From an uncultured Prevotellaceae bacterium (GTDB taxonomy: Bacteria; Bacteroidota; Bacteroidia; Bacteroidales; Bacteroidaceae): DNA of 64,000 bases. The translations under genes and the position numbers were made by a program. The DNA lies in the NCBI GenBank assembly GCA_902769705.1, contig CACXPX010000013.1, positions 34,956 to 98,955 on the forward strand. The letters are read 5' to 3'. Positions 17,704 through 27,188 of the stretch are shown piece by piece; position 1 is the first letter of the stretch; the number at the start of each line of letters is the position of its first letter. Below the pieces are notes generated by a model that worked only from the letters and a program-made list of their open reading frames with translations, was not told the origin of the DNA and did not search any database.

Positions 17704-18834
17704 TTACTCAGCGATACAGATTGACACACGGTTCAGATCGTTCTCAGCGAACGGCTGGACACGAGCACCCTTCGAGTCAGAAGTGATACGGTCAGCGGGA
17801 ATGTTGTACTGCTCGATGAGGGTCTTCACCACCTTCTCAGCACGCTGCTTAGCGATGCGGTCGTTGATGATGTCGTTACCAGTACCAGCGTCAGCATAAC
17901 CAGTCACAGCCACCTTCGACTTCGGATACTTGTTCATGTAGTCCACGATGTCGCGAACCTTTTGCACTTCAGAATCTCTGATCACGGTAGAGTTGATGGT
18001 GAAGAAGACGTCACGGCGCAAAGGCTCGATCTTCACAGGAGGCTTCGGGGGCTCGGGCTTCTTGGGCTCGGGAGCAACGTAGGTGTTACCAGTCTCAACG
18101 GGCTCGTCAACGGGCTCGATGAACGGCTCAACCTTCGTGTAGCTCTTACCCAAGTTGATGCGCAGACCAGCGAGAGCGTTGAAATACATGTCGGGGTTGT
18201 CACCGTACTTAGAGTTGTACTTGTCGCTCAGGATGTTGGCATTACCCTCGATGATCAGTTTCACAGCGTCGCTCAGACGGAATGCGAACTCCAGACCACC
18301 ACGTCCGAACGGACGAATCTTTGTGCCATCCCAAACATACTGCATGTTGTAAGCGTCGAGCGAATACAGCTGGGCAGCAATGTCGTTAGCCTCGTCGTTC
18401 TTGAAGCCGATGTTGGCACCGCCACCAAGGAACAAGCTGAGGTTGAAGAAACGCTTCGGGTTGAAGCCGCAGAAAGCGTTCGAGAGGTTGAACATCAGGT
18501 CGAGACCCGGTGCCACGTAGTTGAATTTGTAGTTCTTGTTGAAAGGTGTGCCTAACTTCACATCACGATAGTTAGCCCAACCACCTTTGCTCTGCCAGCC
18601 ATTACCCTGGATGCGGGCAGCAAACCAAGGATTGAACTGGTAACCAATACTCAGCTGAGCGTTCGGGCTGAGCAAGTCCTTGAACTTAGCCTCGCCAAGC
18701 GTGTACTGAGCACCGCCCTGCAAAGTTATGAAGGCGTGCTTCTTGAATTGATACTCAGGCTCTGCGCTCTGAGCCATTGCTGTTGTTGACACCAGTGCCA
18801 ATGCAGCAATCAATAACGATTTTAGTGACTTCAT
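17704..18834 (-). CDS. OmpA-family outer-membrane protein
   Basis: 376 residues. Signal peptide MKSLKSLLIAALALVSTTAMA; an N-terminal beta-barrel of about 210 residues with alternating strands (LSIGYQFNPWFAARIQGNGW, GLEFAFRLSDAVKLIIEGNA); a Pro-rich linker (EPKKPEPPKPPVK); and a C-terminal OmpA peptidoglycan-binding domain with FFTINSTVIRD and VTGYADAGTGNDIINDRIAK, ending RVSICIAE. It anchors the outer membrane to peptidoglycan. The gene follows the FISUMP-like gene by 40 bases and ends with a strong terminator. Confidence 0.95.
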   Translation of the reverse strand: MKSLKSLLIAALALVSTTAMAQSAEPEYQFKKHAFITLQGGAQYTLGEAKFKDLLSPNAQLSIGYQFNPWFAARIQGNGWQSKGGWANYRDVKLGTPFNKNYKFNYVAPGLDLMFNLSNAFCGFNPKRFFNLSLFLGGGANIGFKNDEANDIAAQLYSLDAYNMQYVWDGTKIRPFGRGGLEFAFRLSDAVKLIIEGNANILSDKYNSKYGDNPDMYFNALAGLRINLGKSYTKVEPFIEPVDEPVETGNTYVAPEPKKPEPPKPPVKIEPLRRDVFFTINSTVIRDSEVQKVRDIVDYMNKYPKSKVAVTGYADAGTGNDIINDRIAKQRAEKVVKTLIEQYNIPADRITSDSKGARVQPFAENDLNRVSICIAE

Positions 18835-18874
18835 AAATATAATATTTAGTTAATAATGATTATTCTCTTTCTGA

Positions 18875-21091
18875 TTATGGGCAAACCGGACGAATGGTCA
18901 AGCCGAACTCGCGGTAGAGGCCAGGCATAGGATTGGCATTCGTGTCGCTGGGGTCCGAATTGGCATTGAACTGCAGATTCAGTCCATAGTCGGTGTTACG
19001 CAGGTTCAGCGAACTGGTCCAATACGCACCATATCGGCCGTCTTGCTGCAAAGAGCCGCTTGCACCAGTCTTCCATCCGGCAGCGGGCAGGAATATGCTC
19101 TTACCATTCGGACCTTTGACGATGAAGCCGGGAACGCCTGAATTATTATAGTTATCTGTCCACGTCCAGGTGCACTTTGTCCAAAGCTCACTCATTTCCT
19201 TCTGTGTCGGCACGCGCCATGTGCTTCCCCATATCTTCCGTGCTGCATCATATTTATAGTCTCCATCAGCGTTGAAGTCCTTTCCCAAATAATCGTATGC
19301 CCCATTATTATAATGCACATGCGAAGCCTTTGAGTAGTCGCCATCAGCGGGCTCGGCCACATCGCCCCATGCAATATAGTAGCCAGCCCCCGTAGCACTC
19401 GTGGCACCCAGGTTACGATTAGCCCATTTCACGCTCAGACCCAAGTCAACCGCATTCTTCGGAGTCACTGAAGGAGTGATAGCCTTGTCATAGACGGCAC
19501 GAATCTGCGAGCGTATATGCTTTTTATTAGGTCTGGAAATCGGACCACTTGCAGCAAATCGGCAAAGAACGGGGTTTGTACCGTCTGGATCGATTTCAGC
19601 TGTCCAGAAATATACATATCTATTTACTTCTGCACTCGATGTGCCTGAATAGTAACCAGCTGCAGGGAAGAAAATGGTATTGCCAGTTGTCTTACTGGTC
19701 AAAGCATAACCCGAAATTGTCGCACCTGTAGATGTCATGCGAGTTTCACGCACAGGATCTTTGCAGTTGTCAAACAATTCTTGGAAGTCGGCAAAGGTAG
19801 GCATACGCCAACCGCCACCCCACTTCACGTGGGCTACGTCGTAATTGGTTCCGGCAATAGAAGTTCCCGTAAAGCCAGAGGCATAGTCTGAGGGGTTCGT
19901 ACTGGTCATGTCACCGCTCGTGTCACCCCAACCGAAGTAAGGGCCCAAGTCATTGGCCGATGCGGCACCCATGTCCCATTCAGCCCAATACACACTACCA
20001 CCCATGTCCACATAGTTGGGCTCTGGGAAGCGCGAATTGGTTCTGAACGACAGTTCCTCGCCATAGACGGGCACACCCTCCACCAACACGTAGGGACGAA
20101 CCTTGTAAGAAGTCTCTTCGTCCAAATCTGTCAACGAGAAGACGGCGCTGTTTTCACCCATATCAAGCGATCCGCTGCCCACTTCCTTCGAGCAACTGCC
20201 ACCATATTGCAGACTGGCCGATGATTTTCCCCACAGCACTCCGTACTCGCCTGCCTTGTCGGCATCGCCCGTCAGGGTGTAGGTTACCTTAAAGTCACCC
20301 TCGTCAAGGAAGTTGCTCACATGGTCTTCATTGCAATGGAGCATCTGGATAGCAAATGCCACCTCGAGTCCCTCGTCTCCATAGACAGGACGGATGAGCA
20401 GGCCATAATAGCGTTTCAACGTCTCCAACGACGGTTGACCCGACTGGTTGAAGAAGAGCGAGTAAGCGGTTTCGTCGTCCTGTTTGTTATAGACGCCCGT
20501 CCAATAATATCCATTTTCCTGGGCGTTCTTGATTTCCTGCAGCTCGCGTTGGCCGCCGGCAGGCAGGAAGATGGAGTTTCCGTTGCCTTCAACCAGATAT
20601 CCCCAATTGCCTTCATCGTCTTGGCTCCAGGTCCATTCGCATTTGTCAATCAAGTCTTGCATCTCTTTGTCAGTAGGCAGACGCCACTTGTCGCCCCAGA
20701 GTTTCTGGGCAATGTCACGGCTGCTGTCGTTCACGATGTTGGCAGTGGGATGAGTTACTGGGAAATAACGAAGAGTGTCGGTTTGGTTGATGCCCGTCAC
20801 GTCGCCCCAGCCAAAGTGGGTGAATGTCACGCCTGCATAATCAGGATTGGTGGTGGTGGCGGTCAGGTTAATGGGCGCCCATTTCACTGAAAGGCCCAAA
20901 TCCACAGCATCATCGACTGATGGTGCGGTGGACTCCAGTTCATAGTTGTCGTTCTGGAAGGTAATATCCACCACTTCCCATACATAGCGTTCAATGGTGG
21001 TGTCGTTAAGCTGGATATACACTTTTTGCTGAGCCTGTGCCAAGGTGGCGCAGAGCAGCAGGAGCCATCCTATGCAAAAACTTTTCTTCAT
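18875..21091 (-). CDS. Secreted FISUMP-like protein with three repeated domains
   Basis: 738 residues. A signal peptide (MKKSFCIGWLLLLCATLAQAQ) is followed by a short beta region (YIQLNDTTIERYVWEVVDITF). Three copies of a FISUMP/DUF1566-like module follow, recognisable by DLGLSVKWAPINL, YVDMGGSVYWAEWDMGA and DLGLSVKWANRNLGA, each with a downstream W(R/M)PT-(D/F/Q)-E-(M/L)-x-(E/D)L and FLPAAG-type motif (WRLPTDKEM, WRMPTFADFQEL, WRVPTQKEMSEL). An Ig-like insert lies between copies one and two (EETSYKVRPYVLVEGVPVYG). Its ATG shares one base with the upstream stop (TAATG). Function unknown; surface adhesion or display is typical for such proteins. Confidence 0.8.
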   Translation of the reverse strand: MKKSFCIGWLLLLCATLAQAQQKVYIQLNDTTIERYVWEVVDITFQNDNYELESTAPSVDDAVDLGLSVKWAPINLTATTTNPDYAGVTFTHFGWGDVTGINQTDTLRYFPVTHPTANIVNDSSRDIAQKLWGDKWRLPTDKEMQDLIDKCEWTWSQDDEGNWGYLVEGNGNSIFLPAGGQRELQEIKNAQENGYYWTGVYNKQDDETAYSLFFNQSGQPSLETLKRYYGLLIRPVYGDEGLEVAFAIQMLHCNEDHVSNFLDEGDFKVTYTLTGDADKAGEYGVLWGKSSASLQYGGSCSKEVGSGSLDMGENSAVFSLTDLDEETSYKVRPYVLVEGVPVYGEELSFRTNSRFPEPNYVDMGGSVYWAEWDMGAASANDLGPYFGWGDTSGDMTSTNPSDYASGFTGTSIAGTNYDVAHVKWGGGWRMPTFADFQELFDNCKDPVRETRMTSTGATISGYALTSKTTGNTIFFPAAGYYSGTSSAEVNRYVYFWTAEIDPDGTNPVLCRFAASGPISRPNKKHIRSQIRAVYDKAITPSVTPKNAVDLGLSVKWANRNLGATSATGAGYYIAWGDVAEPADGDYSKASHVHYNNGAYDYLGKDFNADGDYKYDAARKIWGSTWRVPTQKEMSELWTKCTWTWTDNYNNSGVPGFIVKGPNGKSIFLPAAGWKTGASGSLQQDGRYGAYWTSSLNLRNTDYGLNLQFNANSDPSDTNANPMPGLYREFGLTIRPVCP

Positions 21092-21615
21092 TATTTCTTG
21101 TAAATCTTAAATGACTGTTTATTGGTTTTAATGATATAAAAACCGTGCTGCAAACCGGCAAGATGAATGGTCACCTCGTCGCCATTGCGCTCGGCATCCG
21201 TCGACATGCGTTTGCCGTCGATAGAATAAAGGGCCACCTGCATGGCCTCGTCCACACCTGTCATGCGCACCGTCTGCCCGTCCACATATTCGAAAGTGAA
21301 GCGGTTAGGAGCCGATTCGTTGGCAATATCGGTAACTGGACCTGGGGTGTCCGACGGCTTGGAATCGTCGCCGAAATATATTCGTTTGATGGAGGAATAG
21401 TCAAATTCGGTGGTGAAACTCGAGGATTTAATGTATACAACATCTGCCCCGAACTCCACTTCAGGTTTCTCAGCCAGATAGAAATATTCTTCTGCTTGGC
21501 TGTCGTCATTGAATTCCACGATGAGTGCATCACCAGTATTGGCGGCATTGGCTTTACCGAATACCGACAACACAGCGAACAGCAGTATGTAGAACTTTCT
21601 TTGCAACATCGTCAA
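21091..21615 (-). CDS. Small secreted protein with Por-type C-terminal tail
   Basis: 174 residues. Signal peptide MTMLQRKFYILLFAVLSVFGKANA, a beta domain with ALIVEFNDDSQAEEYFYLAE and SSIKRIYFGDD, and a C-terminal tail (VALYSIDGKRM to GFYIIKTNKQSFKIYKK) that resembles a type IX sorting signal. It shares this plan with the protein at 11428-11841, and like that gene it is coupled by overlap to a large secreted protein gene downstream. Function unknown. Confidence 0.75.
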   Translation of the reverse strand: MTMLQRKFYILLFAVLSVFGKANAANTGDALIVEFNDDSQAEEYFYLAEKPEVEFGADVVYIKSSSFTTEFDYSSIKRIYFGDDSKPSDTPGPVTDIANESAPNRFTFEYVDGQTVRMTGVDEAMQVALYSIDGKRMSTDAERNGDEVTIHLAGLQHGFYIIKTNKQSFKIYKK

Positions 21616-21624
21616 TATATAGTC

Positions 21625-22044
21625 TCAATTTTTTCTTTTATAAATAACGTCGCCCACTATTTTATAATGGATTGGTTCCTTTGTACCATTGGAGAACACC
21701 ACAATGTGTTTCCTGATGCGTCTGGCCGGATATTGCGACATGTCGAACGTTCCTCGGATATGACCTTTTTGGCCAGGCTCGACAAACGAATCCACCGAAT
21801 TAACCTCGGTACACGAACAAGCCGATTTCACAAGATAGACATTCAGCATCTGTGCACCGGTGTTCTTGAACTCTATGTCGAAATCCACCTTAGGGTGGCT
21901 CTTTAGAATGGTACCTACATCGCAAGAGTCGTGGGTGAACTCTAAACGCGGCAAATTTGTCCGGTTGCCTTTGCAGGCCACGAGGGCGAGCAAAAAGACA
22001 ACTGACAAACCTTTGAGGAGATTATTGCTTGATAAACTCCACAT
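21625..22044 (-). CDS. DUF1573 lipoprotein
   Basis: About 139 residues from the ATG at 22044 (MWSLSSNNLLKGLSVVFLLALVACKG), giving a lipobox at ALVAC. A longer frame runs to 22092 but lacks a better signal sequence. The DUF1573 fold is seen in CDVGTILKSHPKVDFDIEF and the conserved CSC pair in VKSACSCTEV. The start overlaps the upstream lipoprotein gene by about 20 bases. Second DUF1573 gene in the window. Confidence 0.8.
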   Translation of the reverse strand: MWSLSSNNLLKGLSVVFLLALVACKGNRTNLPRLEFTHDSCDVGTILKSHPKVDFDIEFKNTGAQMLNVYLVKSACSCTEVNSVDSFVEPGQKGHIRGTFDMSQYPARRIRKHIVVFSNGTKEPIHYKIVGDVIYKRKN

Positions 22045-22570
22045 TACCATTGGTGTTTGACTCGTCGAACACGTCGTAGACACCCTCTGCATTGAGGTCG
22101 AGCAGCGTCAGGTACCATTGACCCTCCTTAAAGACGGGGTTGATGTGCTGGGCAGTGACGCCGATCTCCTTATCGAGGTCGCCCGACGGAACAATCTGCA
22201 ACAAGATGGTGATATCGTTGTTCTTCGCACTACGCAGCAAGAATCCCTTTTTCTTCACACCATAGATGTGCAGTTTGCTGAAAGCCGACTTGAACCCGTT
22301 GGCCTCTTTAGCCTCCAAGGGCACCACTTCACCGTCTTTCACACGGTTGAGCATATTGACGGCGTCTTCCACTCTGTTCTCAGCAAGCAGACCCATATAG
22401 TGGTCGATGAGCTCGTTGATGGCCAAGGTGTCTTCAGCATCGGTCTTCAACTCAGGTTCGGGCAAATAAGGATTGGTATTCGTCTTCTTCTTATTGTCTG
22501 AACACGACGAGCACGAACTGACTAAAACGACTGCCAAAAGCAGCAAAACAGGGATGATAATTCGTTTCAT
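22022..22570 (-). CDS. Putative lipoprotein
   Basis: 182 residues with lipoprotein signal MKRIIIPVLLLLAVVLVSSC. The mature part begins CSSCSDNKKK and contains LAINELIDHYMGLLAENRVEDAV and a C-terminal WYLTLLDLN, a layout resembling NTF2-like lipoproteins of Bacteroidales. No specific family is claimed. It is the first gene of a run (22570 to 17704) with gaps of 40 bases or less. No promoter is seen in the 72 bases behind it, which hold the terminator of the large upstream gene. Confidence 0.75.
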   Translation of the reverse strand: MKRIIIPVLLLLAVVLVSSCSSCSDNKKKTNTNPYLPEPELKTDAEDTLAINELIDHYMGLLAENRVEDAVNMLNRVKDGEVVPLEAKEANGFKSAFSKLHIYGVKKKGFLLRSAKNNDITILLQIVPSGDLDKEIGVTAQHINPVFKEGQWYLTLLDLNAEGVYDVFDESNTNGNVEFIKQ

Positions 22571-22587
22571 TATAGAATTGTTAAGTG

Positions 22588-22621
22588 AAAAAAGGGGAGG
22601 AGTATCAACCCCTCCCCTTTT
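22588..22621 (-). terminator. Terminator of the 1416-residue coiled-coil lipoprotein gene
   Basis: On the minus strand GGGGAGG and CCTCCCC (22617-22611 with 22600-22594), extended by AAAA/TTTT pairs, enclose a 10-base loop and are followed by a run of T residues. It can also work on the other strand. Confidence 0.85.
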
Positions 22622-22642
22622 GTTAGTATCATAAGAATCTGA

Positions 22643-25600
22643 TTAGAACTTCTTAGCCTGAGATGTAGAAGGCTTAACAGTCACAACCACATTCTGGTAA
22701 ACAGTGCCCCAGAGGTACTCAACAGATACGGGCAGCTGTACCTTGAACTCGTCAACAACGTTACTCAAGTTGCGATAGATGAGCTTGCTGACGCCATCTT
22801 CCTCAACATATACGAAGTCGACATTGTCACTTACCTCGCTCATGGTCACCCACTTGCCGTTCCAAACCTTCTTACCATCCTCAATCTTAGTCTGATTCAG
22901 AGTGGTCTGAACATCAGGATTGGTAGATACGTTGTTGCCAGACTCAACACCCTGCAGCTTCACAGACTGGATGCCGTAGAAGGTCTTGTAAGACAGACCA
23001 GTGGTCTCACCAGTCTCTTCGTCGGTCACTTCGTCCTTCCAAGTGTCACGCCAATCGGTGTAAGCGAGCAGATCGTCGAGGAGGATCTCCTGAGGAGCAT
23101 CACCGTGAGCATAAGAAGCATCCTCAACATCCTTACCAGCACCAGATACATTGATCGGGCGGAGGAAGCGAACGAGGATAGAGTTGTTCTTAAGCGGGAT
23201 GAGGCAGATATCAGACTGATCAGCTGTTTCGATAGCACCTTCTTTGGGTTTGTCAATCCAAGCGATGAGGCTAACCTCAGCCTTCAGCACGTCGTCGGCC
23301 AACTCGTTGTGAGCCTTGTAGTTCAACATAGCCTCAACATAACCATTGTTGTCCTCAGAGTGAACGAGAGCAACCTTCATGGTCTCAAGGTCTTCACCCT
23401 CGATGGTAGCGATGAGCTGAGCATCCAAAGGACTGGTCACGTAAGCGTAGAGGTTCTTACCCTGCTTGAGTTGAGGATCGGTAACAGTCTTAATCTTGTT
23501 AACCTCAGCAACGTCGAGGTCAGAAGCGAAGAGCTTGAAGCTTGTGGTCTTGTTCGGGGTCTTGTAGTAACCCTTGAAGGTACCAATCTGCTTAGAAGAC
23601 TCGAAGACGAAGTCGGTCTGGATGTTCTCCTTGTTGTAAGCCTTATTGTTGTTGACCTTCTTACCATCAACCATAGTGGTGATGTCAATCCACATGTTGG
23701 GCTTCACAGCATCGTTCTTGAAGTTACCAACGAAGACGTCAGCCAGCTGAGTGTCGAACGGATCGGCAGTCTTCTCGAAGAAGTCCTCAGGAACGAGGGT
23801 CTGAGCGTGGATTTCGCGGTTGCCACCATCACCCTGGATAGCGTTAGAGTTGAGGGTGAACCAGTAGTTAGAAATCTTATGAGCGTCGAAGTCAACCTCA
23901 CCAGTAACAGTAGCCTTCAAGAAGGCGATGTTGTTAGGATCAGACTTGAAGATCACGAAGATGTCAGGATAAGCATAGTTCTGACTCTTCAGCAAGCAAG
24001 CCACTTGAACTTCCTTATTCTTCTTGAAGAGTTCGATAGCCTCATCAGCATTAACCTTCCACTCGAAGACAGAAGTACGTACACCATTCAGATCCTCGTC
24101 GGGGAGATAAGTGATGGTACCAATCTTCTCAGAAATATTCTTCACGGCAGTCCACTTACCCTTCACAAGGATATACTGCTGAGCCTCGTCGGGATTAGCG
24201 GTCAGTGTAGAACCTTCAGCAAGAGCGGGATCCTGATAGAGAGGACCAGCATTGCCATCCTGATCAAGATAGTTCTTCTCGAAGTCCTCACGAGAGAACG
24301 ACTCGGGCAGAGCATCGTGCTTCATCAGGTCGTACTGAGTCTCAATCCAAGTGGTCTTGCGGCCATAAGCGGTAGAACCAGCACCGAAGCAGTCGTCATA
24401 CTGAGTGTAAGACCACTTGTCGGTAGAAGTGTAAGTTACAGAAACGCCCGGAGTTTCAACAGGAGGTACTCCAGTCTCAGAGATACGTACGGGGATGTAA
24501 CCGTAGTCGAGGATGTGACCAGTGGTCTTCTCAATCAGAGATACGCGAACCAGAGGAACACGGTCGATGGTGGTACGGCTCTGCTCAGCACCGTAAGCTT
24601 GTGCCTTACCGGTGTTCTTCTCAGGCATCTGAGGACGGAGAGTGATACCGTCTTCGGGGTTGATAGCAGCCTGTGCAGACTCAGAAGTAGTGTTGGTACC
24701 GATGATGAACTTGGTGAGTTCGAACTTGTACTCCAAGCCGTACTTAGCAAGGTTCTCAGCACTCATCTTCTCGTGAGCACCGTCAACAGTGGTGTAGTGA
24801 ACCTCAACGAGCTTGCTCAGGTCGAGAGTAGCATTCCAGTCGACAGTATCCTGACCTTCACCGAGGATGTTATCCTTCACACGCGGAGTGTTATCAACGA
24901 AGTACTTAGCCTCGTCAACGGTAGCGAAGAGGTGAGAGTGGTTCATGTCGATTTCCTTCTTGTTGTACTTAGCAACGAGGTCGCAAGTACCGCAGTGAGT
25001 GTTCAGCAGGCCTGTCATAGTGATTGACTCAGGAGTCTTGGTGTTCACGATAGCGTGAGCCAGACGGACATCCTTAATCTGCTGATACTTCAGAGCAGCG
25101 TAGTCAGATGTGATGGTGGTGTCACCCTTCTCACCCGAACGTACAGTAGCCTTGATAGCGAATACAGTTACAGAGTCATTCCAATAAACTGACTTGATCT
25201 TCTCCTGATCGCGAACCTTCAGGTTCACATTCAGCATGCCATTCTCAACCCAGTAAGGAGTCTCGAGGGCCTTGTTGACAGAAACAACGGCCTTAGAAGA
25301 ACGAGTATCTTCGGGGTCTACCTCATAAGGTTTGTCATCGTCAATGACAGAAACGTCGAGGATGCTCTCCTTAGAAACGTTAGAAGGATTCATGTGGTAC
25401 TGAGCAACGAGGTTGAGCACCTTGAATGCCTTCAGAGAGTCGTAACGCTCGTGGATGGTACGTGCAACGTCCTGAGCAGCGAAGTCAACATTAGCTTCCT
25501 TGCTGTTCTTGTGGTCGATGGTGGTACCCTTCTTTTCAGCGAGGTCAGCGTTGGCAGCGGGGATAGGAGTTCCCTTCTTAGCGTCGTCAACGAAGTGGTA

Positions 25601-26893
25601 GTACTCGAGAGAGAGCAGGCGTGTAGCCTCAATACCATAGTAGTAGAAGTCGGGCTTGAAGACCAGCGAGCGGAGCTCACCCTTCACCAGCACGTTCAGA
25701 GCGTTAACGAAAGCCTCAACTTTGTCGAGCTTGTCAGAAACAGCCTGCAAAGAAGTCTCAACGTCATCGATTCTCTTGTCGAGACGAGCAACCTCAGTGG
25801 TCAGAGTGCTCTGGAGAGATTCAATTGACTTCTGAAGAGCATCCTTGGCATCCTTAATGGCCTGCTCAAGTTCACCGTCCTTAGCCTTACGGGCAGCCTC
25901 TTCAGCAGAGATAGCAGCCTTACGGGCAGCCTCTTCAGCAGAGATAGCAGCCTTACGGGCAGCCTCTTCAGCTGTAACAGCAGAAGCAGCAGCGTCGGCA
26001 GCACCCTGAGCGGCGTCGGCAGCATCCTGAGCGTCCTTAGCAGCCTTAGCAGCATTCTTAGCGACCTCAAGAACGGCAGCGTCGCCATCCTCACGGAGCT
26101 TAGCCTCATTCTCAACAAGACCCTTCAACTCAGCAACAACAGCGTCGATGCCGAGCTTGTCGATACGATCGTTGACCTTCTTGAGGTCTTCCTTCAGGCC
26201 ATCGATAACACCGTTAATCTCAGTCTTGAGAGCGGCAATCTTATCGTCAACCTTCAGAGCTGCGATAGCGTCCTTCAAAGCCTGGTTGGTGACATAATCC
26301 TTCTCGATAGCAGCGATCTTGTCTTTCCAAGTCTGGAGGGCGTCGAGCTGCTGCTGCAGGTCTTTCACGGCAGCCTCACGAAGAGCCTTCTCATCATCGA
26401 TACCCTTCTGGAGAGCACCAAACTGCTCAACAGCCTTCTGCATGTGGTCAGCAAGTTTGCCGTCAACAGCAGCAATGGCAGCATAGATCTTAGTAACCTC
26501 ATCATTGAAGTCCGTCTTATCTACCTTACCATCAGCCAGCTTCTGGAGAGCATCAAGAGCCTCCTGAGCTGTACCCAGCTTAGCCTCGAGAGCAGCCTCG
26601 GCAGCTGTAGCGCGAGCGATTTCGTCAGCCAGCTTGCCAGCGTTTTCGTCTGCAGCCTTCTTGGCATTCTCGGCAATAGTCTTGATTTCAGCGTCCTTAG
26701 CCTCAAGCTGCGACTTCAAGTTAGCGATCTCAGCCTGGAGATCAGACTTCACTTGATTGATCGCAGGAGTAAGCGCGTTGATCTGAGTCTGCAAGTCCTG
26801 GATTTCATCATCGTAGTCCTTACAAGACGTCAAGTTTGCTGAAGCCACGATAAGGGCTCCGAGCATCAAAGAACTTAAAAATTTTCTTTTCAT
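22643..26893 (-). CDS. Large coiled-coil surface lipoprotein
   Basis: 1416 residues from the ATG at 26893 (MKRKFLSSLMLGALIVASANLTSC); upstream in-frame codons to 27097 cross the promoter and are not used. Cys24 is the lipidation site. Residues ~30-390 form an Ala/Lys/Glu-rich heptad coiled coil (LQTQINALTPAINQVKSDLQ, AEIANLKSQLEAKDAEI), with three exact 11-residue repeats (SAEEAARKAAI). The C-terminal ~1000 residues are beta-rich without a recognised family. Such proteins are common in Prevotella and are presumed to project from the surface. The promoter is consensus, so strong expression is plausible. Confidence 0.85.
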   Translation of the reverse strand: MKRKFLSSLMLGALIVASANLTSCKDYDDEIQDLQTQINALTPAINQVKSDLQAEIANLKSQLEAKDAEIKTIAENAKKAADENAGKLADEIARATAAEAALEAKLGTAQEALDALQKLADGKVDKTDFNDEVTKIYAAIAAVDGKLADHMQKAVEQFGALQKGIDDEKALREAAVKDLQQQLDALQTWKDKIAAIEKDYVTNQALKDAIAALKVDDKIAALKTEINGVIDGLKEDLKKVNDRIDKLGIDAVVAELKGLVENEAKLREDGDAAVLEVAKNAAKAAKDAQDAADAAQGAADAAASAVTAEEAARKAAISAEEAARKAAISAEEAARKAKDGELEQAIKDAKDALQKSIESLQSTLTTEVARLDKRIDDVETSLQAVSDKLDKVEAFVNALNVLVKGELRSLVFKPDFYYYGIEATRLLSLEYYHFVDDAKKGTPIPAANADLAEKKGTTIDHKNSKEANVDFAAQDVARTIHERYDSLKAFKVLNLVAQYHMNPSNVSKESILDVSVIDDDKPYEVDPEDTRSSKAVVSVNKALETPYWVENGMLNVNLKVRDQEKIKSVYWNDSVTVFAIKATVRSGEKGDTTITSDYAALKYQQIKDVRLAHAIVNTKTPESITMTGLLNTHCGTCDLVAKYNKKEIDMNHSHLFATVDEAKYFVDNTPRVKDNILGEGQDTVDWNATLDLSKLVEVHYTTVDGAHEKMSAENLAKYGLEYKFELTKFIIGTNTTSESAQAAINPEDGITLRPQMPEKNTGKAQAYGAEQSRTTIDRVPLVRVSLIEKTTGHILDYGYIPVRISETGVPPVETPGVSVTYTSTDKWSYTQYDDCFGAGSTAYGRKTTWIETQYDLMKHDALPESFSREDFEKNYLDQDGNAGPLYQDPALAEGSTLTANPDEAQQYILVKGKWTAVKNISEKIGTITYLPDEDLNGVRTSVFEWKVNADEAIELFKKNKEVQVACLLKSQNYAYPDIFVIFKSDPNNIAFLKATVTGEVDFDAHKISNYWFTLNSNAIQGDGGNREIHAQTLVPEDFFEKTADPFDTQLADVFVGNFKNDAVKPNMWIDITTMVDGKKVNNNKAYNKENIQTDFVFESSKQIGTFKGYYKTPNKTTSFKLFASDLDVAEVNKIKTVTDPQLKQGKNLYAYVTSPLDAQLIATIEGEDLETMKVALVHSEDNNGYVEAMLNYKAHNELADDVLKAEVSLIAWIDKPKEGAIETADQSDICLIPLKNNSILVRFLRPINVSGAGKDVEDASYAHGDAPQEILLDDLLAYTDWRDTWKDEVTDEETGETTGLSYKTFYGIQSVKLQGVESGNNVSTNPDVQTTLNQTKIEDGKKVWNGKWVTMSEVSDNVDFVYVEEDGVSKLIYRNLSNVVDEFKVQLPVSVEYLWGTVYQNVVVTVKPSTSQAKKF
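25885..25983 (-). repeat. Three 33-bp tandem repeats inside the coiled-coil gene
   Basis: Copies start at 25885, 25918 and 25951 and are nearly identical at base level; the first two encode an 11-residue coiled-coil step (A-EEAARKAAI-S) and the third runs into KDGELEQ. Identity at the base level points to recent duplication and possible length variation between strains. Confidence 0.85.
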
Positions 26894-26975
26894 ACGATTA
26901 ATTTTTGTTAGACATATATGTAATAATAAAATTTCAATTCTCGAGAATCTCTGCCTAAGAGATACAATTTCGGTG

Positions 26976-27007
26976 CAAATATAGAGATAATTCTTAAAAC
27001 GAGCAAA
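26976..27007 (-). promoter_or_regulatory. Promoter of the coiled-coil lipoprotein gene
   Basis: Minus strand TTTG (27007-27004), 20 bases, TATATTTG (26983-26976): exact consensus. The ATG at 26893 follows after a leader of about 75 bases. Confidence 0.85.
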
Positions 27008-27117
27008 TAAAAAAGCGATTTTTTTTTTAATTTTGTCAATAAAATGTGCATTTTTAGGGGTTTTCGACCATTTTACTGGCGTTTTTACCCTCTGCAACAG
27101 TGTATTGAATGAAATTT

Positions 27118-27153
27118 AACACCGTTTTTTGTTTTTTTATGAAAACGGGTGTT
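27118..27153. terminator. Inverted repeat downstream of asnS, possible terminator
   Basis: AACACCGTTTT at 27118-27128 pairs with AAAACGGGTGTT at 27142-27153 with one bulged base. The loop is A/T-rich, but no good T tract follows on the minus strand, so the terminator role is uncertain. Confidence 0.4.
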
Positions 27154-27188
27154 TCGCTCCTCTTCAGCTCTTTGCACCTTGTACTCTA

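Noticed and set aside
23105-25027. A 640-codon open frame on the + strand inside the coiled-coil lipoprotein gene
   Set aside because: It is the antisense shadow of a clear gene with promoter, signal peptide and terminator; its Val/Leu/Arg-heavy product has no domain.
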